A DNA stretch of 34,562 nucleotides from VAZQ01 sp050179645 (GCA_050179645.1 JBFXEX010000060.1:1-34562); one strand, 5' to 3'; positions 22,539 through 31,131 are shown, counted from the stretch's first letter. Program-made: numbers and translations. Notes: a model not told the origin generated them from the sequence alone.

Positions 22539-24010
22539 CGTCGGCGGCAACGTCCGAGCGCCTCGTTCTCCTGGCACTGTTCGCGCCGCTCGCCGGCGCG
22601 CTGATCATTCCGCTGTTTCACAAGCTGCCGAACCTGCGCGAGGCCGTGACGCTGGCGACTGCAAGCGTCCTTTGCGCTGCCGTGTTCGGCCTGCTCCAGC
22701 CGGTGCTCGAGGGTGCCCGTCCGGAAGTCGTGCTGATCGAAGTCACGCCAGCGCTCGTGCTGGCGCTCAAGGTCGAGCCGCTCGGGATGCTTTTTGCACT
22801 CGTGGCATCGGTCTTGTGGATCGTGAACTCGGTCTACTCGATCGGCTACATGCGCGCCAACGACGAGCCGCGGCAGACCGGGTTCTATGTCTGCTTCGCG
22901 GTCGCGCTCGGCAGCACCATCGGCATCGCATTCGCCAAGAACCTGTTCACGCTGTTCCTGTTCTACGAGGCCCTGACGGTCGCCACCTATCCGCTGGTCA
23001 CGCACAAAGGTAACGCCGAGGCGATCCGCGCCGGCCGCATCTATCTTCTGCTCCTGCTGGGGTCGTCGCTGGTGCTGTTCATGCCGGCGATCATTGCGAC
23101 CTGGGTGATTGCCGGCACCCTCGACTTCACGCCGGGCGGCATCCTGGCCGGCAAGGCCGACATGCCGGTCATATCGATCCTGCTGGTGCTCTACGTGTTT
23201 GGCATCGGCAAGGCGGCGGTCATGCCGATGCATTTCTGGCTGCCCGCCGCGATGGTGGCGCCGACGCCGGTCAGCGCGCTGCTGCACGCCGTCGCCGTGG
23301 TGAAGGCGGGCGTGTTCACGATCTTGAAGGTCGCGGTGATGATCTTCGGTATCGACAACCTGAGCAGCCTGGGACAGTCGACCTGGCTCACGGCGGTCGC
23401 CGGTACGACGATCCTGGTTGCCTCCCTGATCGCGCTCCGCCAAGACAACCTGAAAAAGCTGCTGGCCTATTCGACCGTCTCACAGCTCTCCTACATCGTA
23501 CTCGGCGTTGCCATCCTGGCTCCGATTTCGGCGATCGGCGCCGCGATGCATCTCGCCGCGCACGCGATCAGCAAGATCACCCTGTTCTTCGCCGCCGGCT
23601 CGATCTACACCGCCGCGCACCTGACCGAAGTGCGCCAGCTCGACGGCATCGGTCGGCGCATGCCCTGGACCATGGGCGCATTCACGATCGGCGCGCTGGC
23701 AATGATCGGCGTTCCCCCGACGGTCGGATTCCTCGGAAAGTGGTTCATCCTCACGGGAGCGATGCAGACGGCCAACTGGCTTGCGGTCGCGGTCATCATC
23801 CTCAGCACGCTGCTCAACGCCGGCTATTTCCTGCCGATCGTGTTCCGCGCATTCTTCTATGAGCCTGCGAGCCACGGGCATCAGCACGAGTCGGGCGAAG
23901 CGCCTTGGCCGATCGTCGCGGCGCTCACCGTCACGGCGACCGGTACGGTGTTCTTCTTCCTGTGGCCGGAGATTCCCTATGCGTTGGCGCAACTGATGAT
24001 CAAGAGGTGA
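22535..24010 (+). CDS. NuoL/M/MrpD-like antiporter subunit, proton-channel subunit 2
   Basis: 491 aa. A second full-length antiporter-like protein with the key residues Glu145 (FLFYEALTVATYP), Lys226 (GIGKAAVMPMHFWLP) and Lys257 (VVKAGVFTILKV). LRQDNLKKLLAYSTVSQLSY is the conserved broken-helix region. It also has PVSALLHAVAVVKAG, typical of NuoM/MrpA-N-like proteins. It probably replaces the N-terminal half of MrpA, which is absent as a single protein in this operon. ATG at 22535 overlaps the stop of the first mrpD. A His-rich patch near the end (SHGHQHESG) is unusual. Confidence 0.92.
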   Translation: MTSAATSERLVLLALFAPLAGALIIPLFHKLPNLREAVTLATASVLCAAVFGLLQPVLEGARPEVVLIEVTPALVLALKVEPLGMLFALVASVLWIVNSVYSIGYMRANDEPRQTGFYVCFAVALGSTIGIAFAKNLFTLFLFYEALTVATYPLVTHKGNAEAIRAGRIYLLLLLGSSLVLFMPAIIATWVIAGTLDFTPGGILAGKADMPVISILLVLYVFGIGKAAVMPMHFWLPAAMVAPTPVSALLHAVAVVKAGVFTILKVAVMIFGIDNLSSLGQSTWLTAVAGTTILVASLIALRQDNLKKLLAYSTVSQLSYIVLGVAILAPISAIGAAMHLAAHAISKITLFFAAGSIYTAAHLTEVRQLDGIGRRMPWTMGAFTIGALAMIGVPPTVGFLGKWFILTGAMQTANWLAVAVIILSTLLNAGYFLPIVFRAFFYEPASHGHQHESGEAPWPIVAALTVTATGTVFFFLWPEIPYALAQLMIKR

Positions 24011-24014
24011 CCGA

Positions 24015-24254
24015 ATGGACGACAACTGGCTTGTGCGCCCATCGACCATCAGGGGACTCTGGATCGCGTTCGTGATCGTGCTCGCGGCGACCGTCCTGAT
24101 GGACCTGTTCATCACGCCGCATCCCTATTTCGGGCTCGACGGCACGTTCGGCTTCGGGGCGTGGTTCGGATTCGCGAGCTGCGTCGCCATGGTGGTGGTG
24201 GCCAAGGCGCTGGGCGCGATCCTGAAACGGCCGGATACCTATTATGACAGCTAG
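24015..24254 (+). CDS. Small two-span membrane protein of the antiporter operon, function unknown
   Basis: 79 aa, starting 4 nt after the previous stop, with GAGGTGA overlapping that stop as ribosome site, and overlapping the next gene by 11 nt. Two hydrophobic spans are visible (LWIAFVIVLAATVLMDLFI near 14-32 and AWFGFASCVAMVVVAKALGAI near 48-68), joined by an aromatic/Gly-rich linker (PHPYFGLDGTFGFG). I do not recognise the family. Position and tight coupling imply a structural or assembly subunit of the complex, perhaps linking the last antiporter-like subunit. Confidence 0.8.
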   Translation: MDDNWLVRPSTIRGLWIAFVIVLAATVLMDLFITPHPYFGLDGTFGFGAWFGFASCVAMVVVAKALGAILKRPDTYYDS

Positions 24255-25929
24255 CCTCGTCATCCCGCCGGGCGTCGTTCTGATCCTGGGCGGCCTCCTC
24301 CTGCCGTTGCTGTCGGTGCGGTTGCGCCAGCTGCTGCTGCTGCTGCTGCCGCTGGTGACGCTCTATCTGGTCTGGCAGGTGCCCGATGGCCTCTCTCTTG
24401 AGGCGCCCTTTCTCGGCTACACGCTCGAACTCGTCAAAGGTGACGCGCTCTCGCGGCTATTTGCGACCATCTTCGCCATCATGGCCTTCGCCGGCGGGCT
24501 GTTTGCGCTCAACCAGAGTCGCGTGACCGAACTGGCTGCGGCCTTGTGCTACGCCGGAAGCGCCATCGGCGTCGCCTTCGCGGGTGACCTGCTGACTGTC
24601 TTCATCTTCTGGGAGCTGATGGCAATCGCCTCCACGCTCGTGCTCTGGAGCGCGGGACCGTCGGCAAGCCGCGCCGGAATGCGCTATGCGGTGATCCATC
24701 TGTTCGGCGGCGTCCTGCTGATGGCCGGCATCGTCGGTGAGTTCGCGATGACCGGCTCCCTTGCCTTCGACAAACTCGCGCTCGACACCCTGCCGCGCTG
24801 GCTGATCCTGGCGGGCTTTCTGCTGAACGCCGGAGCGCCTCCACTGTCGGCCTGGCTGCCCGACGCCTATCCGGAAAGCTCGTGGAGCGGCATGGTCGTG
24901 CTGTCAGCCTTCACCACAAAAACCGCCGTCTATGTGCTCCTGCGGGGATTTCCGGGAGCCGAACTGCTGATCTATGTCGGGCTGTTCATGGTGTTCTACG
25001 GGATCATCTACGCAATCCTCGAGAACGACATGCGCCGAATCCTCGCCTACTCGATCGTCAATCAGGTCGGCTTCATGGTGACGGGTATCGGCATCGGCAC
25101 CGAGATGGCGCTCAACGGCGCCGCCGCCCACGCCTTTGCGCACATTATTTATAAGGCGCTGCTGCTGATGTCGGCGGGCTCCGTGCTCTACATGACCGGG
25201 AAGCGTAAATGCACCGACCTCGGCGGGTTGTTCCGGACCATGCCGCTGACCACGATTTGCGGCATCGTCGGGGCGTTGTCGATTTCGTCCTTCCCGCTCA
25301 CCTCGGGCTTCGTCACGAAATCGATGATTTCGGAAGCCGCCGGCATGCAGCATCTGGAAGTGGTGTGGTATCTGCTGGCGGCGGCTTCGGCCGGCGTGTT
25401 TCTGCACGCGGGCATCAAGTTCCCGTGGTTCGTCTTCTTCCAACGGGACTCGGGGCTGCGGCCGGACGATCCGCCATGGAATATGCGGGCCGCCATGATA
25501 TTCTTCGCAGCGCTTTGCATCATCATTGGCGTTCTGCCGGGCCCGCTCTACGCCCTATTGCCATTCCCCGTCACCTATGTGCCGTACACGGCAAGCCACG
25601 TCGTCTTCTATCTGCAATTGCTGCTGTTCTCCGGCCTCGCCTTTTTCCTGATGCTCGGCTGGCTGAAGCGGACACTGACGATCACGCTCGACGTGGACTG
25701 GTTCTACCGAAAGCTCGGGCCCATGCTGGTACGAAGCCTTGACCGCGCAATGGAGAGTACGGGGGGTGGCATCGGGAATGCGGCGGCACGCGGCGGACGC
25801 GAATTCCTCGGAGTGGTTCAACGGCATTACGGGCCGGACGGCACACTGGCCCGCGGCTGGTCGACCGGCAGCATGACGTTCTGGGCAACGGTCATGTTGG
25901 CGGCGTATCTGGTCCTGTCCTACCTTTGA
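24244..25929 (+). CDS. NuoL/M-like antiporter subunit, proton-channel subunit 3, TM7 Lys replaced
   Basis: 561 aa, the third antiporter-like subunit. TM5 Glu124 (FIFWELMAIAS) and TM8 Lys226 (FTTKTAVYVLLRGF) are present. At the TM7 position aligned to the essential Lys the protein has Asn195 (LLNAGAPPLSAWLPDAY); the WLPDAYPE landmark fixes the alignment. NDMRRILAYSIVNQVGFMV is the conserved broken helix. The C-terminus extends beyond the usual length by a hydrophilic segment (about 485-540) and a final span. A Leu-rich CTG repeat encodes the beginning of the second span (about residues 29-37). It ends the operon. The altered Lys suggests it may conduct differently or serve structurally. Confidence 0.92.
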   Translation: MTASLVIPPGVVLILGGLLLPLLSVRLRQLLLLLLPLVTLYLVWQVPDGLSLEAPFLGYTLELVKGDALSRLFATIFAIMAFAGGLFALNQSRVTELAAALCYAGSAIGVAFAGDLLTVFIFWELMAIASTLVLWSAGPSASRAGMRYAVIHLFGGVLLMAGIVGEFAMTGSLAFDKLALDTLPRWLILAGFLLNAGAPPLSAWLPDAYPESSWSGMVVLSAFTTKTAVYVLLRGFPGAELLIYVGLFMVFYGIIYAILENDMRRILAYSIVNQVGFMVTGIGIGTEMALNGAAAHAFAHIIYKALLLMSAGSVLYMTGKRKCTDLGGLFRTMPLTTICGIVGALSISSFPLTSGFVTKSMISEAAGMQHLEVVWYLLAAASAGVFLHAGIKFPWFVFFQRDSGLRPDDPPWNMRAAMIFFAALCIIIGVLPGPLYALLPFPVTYVPYTASHVVFYLQLLLFSGLAFFLMLGWLKRTLTITLDVDWFYRKLGPMLVRSLDRAMESTGGGIGNAAARGGREFLGVVQRHYGPDGTLARGWSTGSMTFWATVMLAAYLVLSYL

Positions 25930-25983
25930 GCGGGAGCGCCAATCCGGCGAACGAGCGAGGCTGAGACCAGACGCCACCCGCGA

Positions 25984-27489
25984 TCAGCGAAGCCAGGGTT
26001 GGCGCCAGCCGAGGCCGGCGAGATCGCTGACCGGCCCGATCACGGTGTCGAAGCGCATGGTCATGCGGTCCGCGCGCCGGTACACAGGCCAGAGCGGAAG
26101 ACCTGCATGATCGGGCTTGCCGGTGCGAATGAACGCTATCCAGGCGCGATGCATCGCCTCGGCCAGACCCTGCATCACCGAGGGGTCGGCACCTTTGAGC
26201 ATCGGAGAATCCGTCCAGTCGCTCAGGTTGTTGAACACGAACGGAATCTCCAGGCAGTGGCAGGACTCGAAGCCGGCGGGAGACTGCCAGTCGAATTGAT
26301 AGACATAGGCCGGCTCGCCTTGGTCAGCCCGCGCCTCGGCCATGCGCAGGCTACCGATGCGGAACATGGCATCGCTCATCAAGTCGCCCAGCAGTGCAGC
26401 GTTGGCGTGCGAGGCGCGCATGCGGCGGATTTCATCGTAGATGGCCTTATGCCCTGACGGGAACAGTGACGCGAATACGCCCTCGACGGCCGCGGGATCG
26501 GCCTTTGCCACCTCCTGATCGATGCAGTAGAACGCCGCCATCTCCTCGCGCGTGGTGCCGATCATCGTGTCGATGCCAGCGCCGGCGCCGGCCTTGAGCG
26601 CGGGCATCACTTCGCCGGGATAGACCTCGCCGTCGATCACCGGCCAGAACGGCGCCTGAGCGTCCGCGAACTTCTTCTCCAGCCGCGCCACCTCGCCCTG
26701 CGCGGCAACGAACGCCGCAGACGGCAGCGCCTTGAGCTGATCAGTCTCATCCGACTTAAGCCCGAGCACGTCGAGCAGCCGCCGTCCGATGCGCTGCGAA
26801 TCCTCGCGCGTCCGCGACATCCGTCCGAACGGCGTGCTTTGCAGGATGGCGCGGCGGAACAGGCTCGCGGCCTGCGGCATGGTCATCAGGATCGCGACCG
26901 AAGCGGCGCCGGCCGATTGCCCGACCACCGTGACGTTGTCCGGATCGCCGCCGAACGCCGCGATGTTGTCGCGGACGAAGCGCAACGCCGCGACCTGATC
27001 GAGCAGCCCCATATTGCCGTCGCTGACGCCCTCCAGGCACAAAAAACCCAGCGCGCCGAGCCGGTAGTTGATCGACACCGCGACGATGTCGCCATTCGCG
27101 GCAAAGCGTTCGCCCGAATACCACGGCACCGAGCCCGCGCCGCTCGAGAAGGCACCGCCGTGGATCCACACCATGACCGGCCGTTTCCTGGTATCGGCAG
27201 TCGGCGTCCAGATGTTGAGCGTGAGGCAATCCTCGGATTGCGGCCGCTCGAAATCGCCCATGACGTGGGCAAGCCGCGACCGCCCCTGCGGCGGGATGGG
27301 CCCGTCTTTGGTGGCGTCGCGCACGCCCTGCCAGGCCGGGGGCGGCTGCGGCGGCCGGAAGCGCAGATCGCCGACCGGAGCCGCCGCATAGGGCACGCCG
27401 CGAAACACCAGGATGCCGTTCTCGACGGCGCCGCGCAATTCACCGGCCTTGCATCGCACCACGGGATCTGCGGTCGCGGTCATCGTCAT
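25984..27489 (-). CDS. Type B carboxylesterase/lipase family hydrolase
   Basis: 501 aa, cytoplasmic (no signal peptide). The catalytic triad is recognisable: Ser192 in GQSAGAAS, Glu316 in GTTREEM and His411 in CHCLEIPFVF. The oxyanion hole is in WIHGGAF (about 108-114), and FRGVPYAAAPVGDLRF and SEDCLTLNIW are family signatures. It cleaves esters (possibly carbamates) of unknown acids. It is the last gene of the minus-strand ABC importer operon, 16 nt behind a permease gene, so it may hydrolyse the imported compound. A GGAG lies 9 nt before the ATG at 27489. Confidence 0.92.
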   Translation of the reverse strand: MTMTATADPVVRCKAGELRGAVENGILVFRGVPYAAAPVGDLRFRPPQPPPAWQGVRDATKDGPIPPQGRSRLAHVMGDFERPQSEDCLTLNIWTPTADTRKRPVMVWIHGGAFSSGAGSVPWYSGERFAANGDIVAVSINYRLGALGFLCLEGVSDGNMGLLDQVAALRFVRDNIAAFGGDPDNVTVVGQSAGAASVAILMTMPQAASLFRRAILQSTPFGRMSRTREDSQRIGRRLLDVLGLKSDETDQLKALPSAAFVAAQGEVARLEKKFADAQAPFWPVIDGEVYPGEVMPALKAGAGAGIDTMIGTTREEMAAFYCIDQEVAKADPAAVEGVFASLFPSGHKAIYDEIRRMRASHANAALLGDLMSDAMFRIGSLRMAEARADQGEPAYVYQFDWQSPAGFESCHCLEIPFVFNNLSDWTDSPMLKGADPSVMQGLAEAMHRAWIAFIRTGKPDHAGLPLWPVYRRADRMTMRFDTVIGPVSDLAGLGWRQPWLR

Positions 27490-27505
27490 GGCTCAAATCT
27501 CCGTT

Positions 27506-28276
27506 TCACCGGCGCGCGAAGCGCCGCTCCAAAGGCACGATCACCAGCCGTTCGCCGACCACGAAGATCAGCACGATGGCGAAGCAGGTGGCAAGGAACG
27601 TGGTGCTGTCTGCCGCGGTCTGCGCGCGCAACATGACGTAGCCCACGCCGCTCGGCGCGCCGAGCAACTCGGCCACCAGCGCGATCTTCCAGGCGATGCC
27701 ATAGGCGATGCGGATCGCGGACAGCGCATAGGGCACCAGCAGCGGCAGCGTGATCCGCCAAAGAATGCGGGCGCGATTGCGCGTGAAGCTCCGGCCCATT
27801 TCCATCAGCTCGCGGTCGATGTTGCGGAGCCCTTCGCTGAAGTTGATCAGGCAGAACGGAATGAGGATCGCGACCTCGACAAAAATAACGCTGAAGTTGC
27901 CCGGATTGAACCAGATCGCGGCGAGGATCGCCCAGCCGATCGACGGAAACGAGTTGAGCACCGGCTTGATGCGCTCCTCGATCACCGTTTCGAGCCAAGG
28001 CACACCATGAGCGAGAAACGCCAGCCCGCCGCCGATCAGCACGGCCGTGGTGATCGACACCAGCACGCGCCACGCCGATGTGCCGAGGTGCCAGAGGAAT
28101 TCCGGCGACATGAGCATCTCGACGAGGCGCCGAAAGACTTCGACGGGGCCGGGCAGGATGAACTCCGGCAACTGACGCGCCAGCGCCCACCATCCGAGTA
28201 GCGCGAGCACGACGACGCCCTCGCCGATCACGCGACTGGCGAGCACGGAGCCGCTCGATGTCCGCTCAACCGGCAT
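27506..28276 (-). CDS. ABC transporter permease (nitrate/sulfonate/taurine type, SsuC-like)
   Basis: 256 aa, about six spans. The EAA loop region is visible as RNIDRELMEMGRSFTRNRARILWRITLPLLVPYALSAIRIAYGIAWK, and GVGYVMLRAQ is the typical C-terminal motif of SsuC/TauC-like permeases. ATG at 28276 is chosen because it overlaps the preceding permease gene by 11 nt; a longer frame from 28342 would extend well into that gene and adds nothing conserved. It is one of two permeases that form the channel in the inner membrane. The ligand is unknown. Confidence 0.9.
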   Translation of the reverse strand: MPVERTSSGSVLASRVIGEGVVVLALLGWWALARQLPEFILPGPVEVFRRLVEMLMSPEFLWHLGTSAWRVLVSITTAVLIGGGLAFLAHGVPWLETVIEERIKPVLNSFPSIGWAILAAIWFNPGNFSVIFVEVAILIPFCLINFSEGLRNIDRELMEMGRSFTRNRARILWRITLPLLVPYALSAIRIAYGIAWKIALVAELLGAPSGVGYVMLRAQTAADSTTFLATCFAIVLIFVVGERLVIVPLERRFARR

Positions 28277-29063
28277 AGTGACGCGACACGCTGGCCTGTA
28301 TCGGACCCAGCACGTACCGGTCCATGCAGTGCACGAAGGCAATGATGAGGATAATGGCCGCGAAGATCGTCGCGGTGTCGAACTCCTGCCGCGCCAGATT
28401 GATCATATAGCCGAGCCCGCTGTTGCCGCCAAACAGTTCGGCAGTCAACGTGACCTTCCAGGACACGCCGAACATGATCCGGAGCGTCGCAAAGATGAAA
28501 GGAAAGAGCGAGGGCACGATCACCAGCGCGAACATCCGCCACCGGCGCCGCGTGAAGCTTTGGGACATCTCGATCAATTCGGGATCGACGTTGGCGAGTC
28601 CCGCCGACATGTTGACCAGCGCAAACGGCACCAGCACAGCGCTGATGGCGAAGATGACAGTCAGCGGCGTCACGCCGAACCACATGATCGACAGCAGCGT
28701 CCAGCCGATCGCCGAGAACGAATTCAGGAAGGGCCCGATGCGCCGCTCGATGGCGAGGCGTAGCACCGGCAGGTAGTAAGGGATGATCGCAAGCAACGAA
28801 CCGATCACGAACGAAATCGCGATGGCCGCGCCCACATGATAGAGCGAGGCGCCGAGATGGCTGAGATCGCGCGCGCTGGTGAGAAACACCCACAGCCGCT
28901 GCGCCGTCGGCACCGGCCCGGGCAACAGGTAGGACGGCGCGACCAGCGACGCGAGCTGCCAGGCGACGAGAAACAGCAGCGTGAACAGATGCGCGGCGAG
29001 ACTGCGGGCGGCCATGCCGCGCGGACGCTGTGCCCGCTCCAGCGCAATCCCGGTTTCGGCCAT
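28266..29063 (-). CDS. ABC transporter permease (nitrate/sulfonate/taurine type, SsuC-like)
   Basis: 265 aa, six spans. Its EAA loop is NVDPELIEMSQSFTRRRWRMFALVIVPSLFPFIFATLRIMFGVSWK, with the C-terminal GLGYMINLARQEFDTATIF. It is clearly a paralogue of the next gene; the two are probably a heterodimeric channel, unlike the common SsuC homodimer. Its start codon touches the stop of the binding-protein gene (1-nt overlap). The N-terminal ~20 residues are hydrophilic and basic. Confidence 0.9.
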   Translation of the reverse strand: MAETGIALERAQRPRGMAARSLAAHLFTLLFLVAWQLASLVAPSYLLPGPVPTAQRLWVFLTSARDLSHLGASLYHVGAAIAISFVIGSLLAIIPYYLPVLRLAIERRIGPFLNSFSAIGWTLLSIMWFGVTPLTVIFAISAVLVPFALVNMSAGLANVDPELIEMSQSFTRRRWRMFALVIVPSLFPFIFATLRIMFGVSWKVTLTAELFGGNSGLGYMINLARQEFDTATIFAAIILIIAFVHCMDRYVLGPIQASVSRHYAG

Positions 29064-30058
29064 CAGGAGCGCAGAGCGTGCTCCCAGACCACCGTGCGTA
29101 TGTCGGGATAGGACTTGATCATCCCGATCTCCTTCGACAGTTCATAGAACTTATTGATGATCTTGGCATGCTCGTCGGTGAATGTGCCGGGGACCGCAGA
29201 GCTCTTCTCGAACCACCAGTTGAAGAACTCCGGTGGCAGGTTGGTCTGCTGGCCGACTGCGCCGAACACCTCGTCCCGGTGCGACAGCGCATATTGCACC
29301 GACTCCCGGAACATGCGGTTGAATTCCTTGAATGCGGCCGGCCGTTGCGCGAGCTTCTCGGGGTACGACACATTGACGGCGCTGACGAAGCGCATGCCGA
29401 ACGCCTCGATGTTGTCGCGTCCTGTCTCGGCGATAGGCCGGAACTCGCCGGATTTCTGCGCCCGGAATGCCTGGCTGTGGATCAGCGTCGCGGCATCGAT
29501 TTGTCCGGCCGCCAGCGCGCCGGGCAGGTTCGGCGCCTGAATCTCGACCTGCTTGATGTCGCCACCTTCGAGCGCGGCGTTCAGGCCATACTTGTGGATT
29601 AACGCCACCCGAACCTGGGTATAGCCGGTCGAACGCAGCGCATAAGAGCCGAGCGTCTTGCCCTTCAACTCTTTCGGATTCTTGATCGGAGAGTCGCGCT
29701 TGACCCAGATGCCGCCGCCTTCCCCGGCCGGGGACTGCTGCAGCGCCGCCGACAGCACAACGAGATCGAGCCCGCGCGCCTTGGCCGGCGGTACCGCGAT
29801 GACCGCCGTCATGACCACATCGTACTGCTTTGCGGAGGTCGCCTGAATGAGCTGCGGGATGGCGAGGCCGCGCGCTTCGACTTCGATCAGGTCGGACACG
29901 ACCTTGCCGTTGCGCATCGCCCAGGTGACAGCGTCGTAGGCGGGATCGAGCAGGTAAGCGTAAGTGACCTTTTCCTTGGCGCTGACCAAACCGGGCCGGA
30001 CTACGGTCAGCAGGGCCGGAGCGGCCATGAGCTTGAGGACGGAGCGGCGCTTCATCAT
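29063..30058 (-). CDS. ABC transporter substrate-binding protein (NMT1/SsuA-like)
   Basis: 331 aa with a signal peptide (MMKRRSVLKLMAAPALLTVVRPGLVSA). The mature part resembles SsuA/ThiY/NMT1-like binding proteins: VEARGLAIPQLIQATSAKQYDVVMTAV, KNPKELKGKTLG and ALAAGQIDAATLIHSQAFRAQ. It captures a ligand in the periplasm for the two permeases. The start overlaps the ATPase stop by 4 nt. KRRSVLK could also be read as a weak Tat motif. The ligand is unknown; the neighbouring esterase and amidohydrolase point to an ester or amide of an organic acid. Confidence 0.9.
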   Translation of the reverse strand: MMKRRSVLKLMAAPALLTVVRPGLVSAKEKVTYAYLLDPAYDAVTWAMRNGKVVSDLIEVEARGLAIPQLIQATSAKQYDVVMTAVIAVPPAKARGLDLVVLSAALQQSPAGEGGGIWVKRDSPIKNPKELKGKTLGSYALRSTGYTQVRVALIHKYGLNAALEGGDIKQVEIQAPNLPGALAAGQIDAATLIHSQAFRAQKSGEFRPIAETGRDNIEAFGMRFVSAVNVSYPEKLAQRPAAFKEFNRMFRESVQYALSHRDEVFGAVGQQTNLPPEFFNWWFEKSSAVPGTFTDEHAKIINKFYELSKEIGMIKSYPDIRTVVWEHALRS

Positions 30059-30837
30059 GCGACAGGTTCCTTCTGAACGGCCGGCTGTTCGAGCGAGCGG
30101 AACAATCTAATCAGGTTTTGGCGATGGGTGTCGAGGTCGGGATCGCCAAGCGACCGCGGCCGCGGCGCCTTCAATTCGATCACCTCGATCACGCGGGTCG
30201 GCTTGTTGGACAGGACCACGGTGCGGTCGGCCAGCTGCAGCGCTTCGTCAATGTCATGGGTGACAAATACGACGGTCTTGCCGGTCTCGATCCAGATTCG
30301 TTCCATCTCGACCCGCATCCGCGACCGCATGTTAGGGTCGAGGGCCGAGAACGGCTCGTCCATCAGCACGATCTTGGGATCGACGCTGAGCGCCCGGGCA
30401 ATCGCCACCCGCTGACGCTCGCCGCCCGAGAGCATCGACGGATATTTTCGTGTATCGCCGGCAAGCCCTACAAGCGCCAGCAGTTCGTCGGCGCGCGCCC
30501 GGCGGCGATCCTTGTCGCCACCGCCGAAGCGCAGTTGCGCGCCGAGCAGTACGTTATCGAGCGCGGTGCGCCAGGGTACGAGTCGCGGCGACTGGAACAC
30601 GAAGGCGATCTCCGGCCAGGCATCCTGCGGCGCCCGCCCGTCGACGGTGATGCGGCCGGCATCGACATTGAGCAGACCACCGATCAGCCGCAGCGAGGTC
30701 GACTTGCCGCAACCGGATGGGCCCAGGATGCAGACGAACTCGCCGCGCCGGACATCGAAGCTGAGCCGGTCGTAAATTCGCTCTTCGCCAAACGAGACGC
30801 CGACGTTATCGAAGGTGATGATCGCGTCGGACGCCAT
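30055..30837 (-). CDS. ABC transporter ATP-binding protein (SsuB/TauB-like)
   Basis: 260 aa. Walker A GPSGCGKST (about residues 38-46), Q-loop VFQSPRLVPWRTALDNV, signature LSGGERQRVAIARAL, Walker B IVLMDEPFSALDP and switch VTHDIDEALQLADR are all intact and of SsuB/TauB type. ATG at 30837 gives the conserved start MASDAIITFDNVGVSF; the reading frame is open far upstream into the intergenic region, but those residues are not protein-like. It is the first gene of the five-gene minus-strand operon. The ribosome site is weak. Tandem operator-like palindromes lie 80-130 bp upstream. Confidence 0.92.
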   Translation of the reverse strand: MASDAIITFDNVGVSFGEERIYDRLSFDVRRGEFVCILGPSGCGKSTSLRLIGGLLNVDAGRITVDGRAPQDAWPEIAFVFQSPRLVPWRTALDNVLLGAQLRFGGGDKDRRRARADELLALVGLAGDTRKYPSMLSGGERQRVAIARALSVDPKIVLMDEPFSALDPNMRSRMRVEMERIWIETGKTVVFVTHDIDEALQLADRTVVLSNKPTRVIEVIELKAPRPRSLGDPDLDTHRQNLIRLFRSLEQPAVQKEPVA

Positions 30838-30917
30838 ACGAATGCCGAGACCGGCTGTTCCCTCGGAACCAGCGCGCCCCGGCGTATTCGCACCAAGCGC
30901 GCTGCAACCGCCAATTT

Positions 30918-30969
30918 TCCAGAAAAACTCTGGAGTTGAAGTATCCAGATGAACTCTGGAGTTGAAGTA
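30918..30969. promoter_or_regulatory. Two tandem 26-bp repeats, each with a TCCAGA-N5-TCTGGA palindrome
   Basis: Copies 30918-30943 and 30944-30969 differ at only two of 26 positions. Each contains TCCAGA and TCTGGA five bases apart (30918-30934 and 30944-30960). The two dyads are centred 26 bp apart, about 2.5 helical turns. They lie in the 294-bp region between the divergent ABC operon and amidohydrolase gene, where a regulator could control both. This is the only repeated element in the gap. No regulator gene is adjacent. Confidence 0.65.
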
Positions 30970-31131
30970 TAGGGTCGATCCGGATCGCAGGGAAGCGCGA
31001 AGCTTTCCGCGCGTCTTCCCGTCGCAGGCGTGACGCCGCGATCTTGCGCTACCGCGAGCGTTTACGGAGAGGAATGAAGCTGCGAGAATAGTGGCAATCA
31101 CAATCTTCAACACAGAGCCCGAGGCTTCGCC

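Noticed and set aside
20895..22577. A 560-codon minus-strand open frame opposite mrpC and mrpD
   Set aside because: Low-complexity charged translation (His/Arg/Asp repeats), the mirror image of hydrophobic membrane codons.
24331..24353. CTG microsatellite at the beginning of antiporter subunit 3, possible phase-variable tract
   Set aside because: Triplet units only change the number of Leu in a membrane span and cannot switch the frame. A similar tract in dctM (34266-34290) has the same explanation.
21045..25929. DabB part of a DabA/DabB carbon-uptake system
   Set aside because: No DabA (DUF2309) gene is present, and the neighbours are MrpE/F/G/B/C.
30918..30969. CRISPR-like array
   Set aside because: Only two directly adjacent copies with no spacers and no cas genes; operator duplication fits better.
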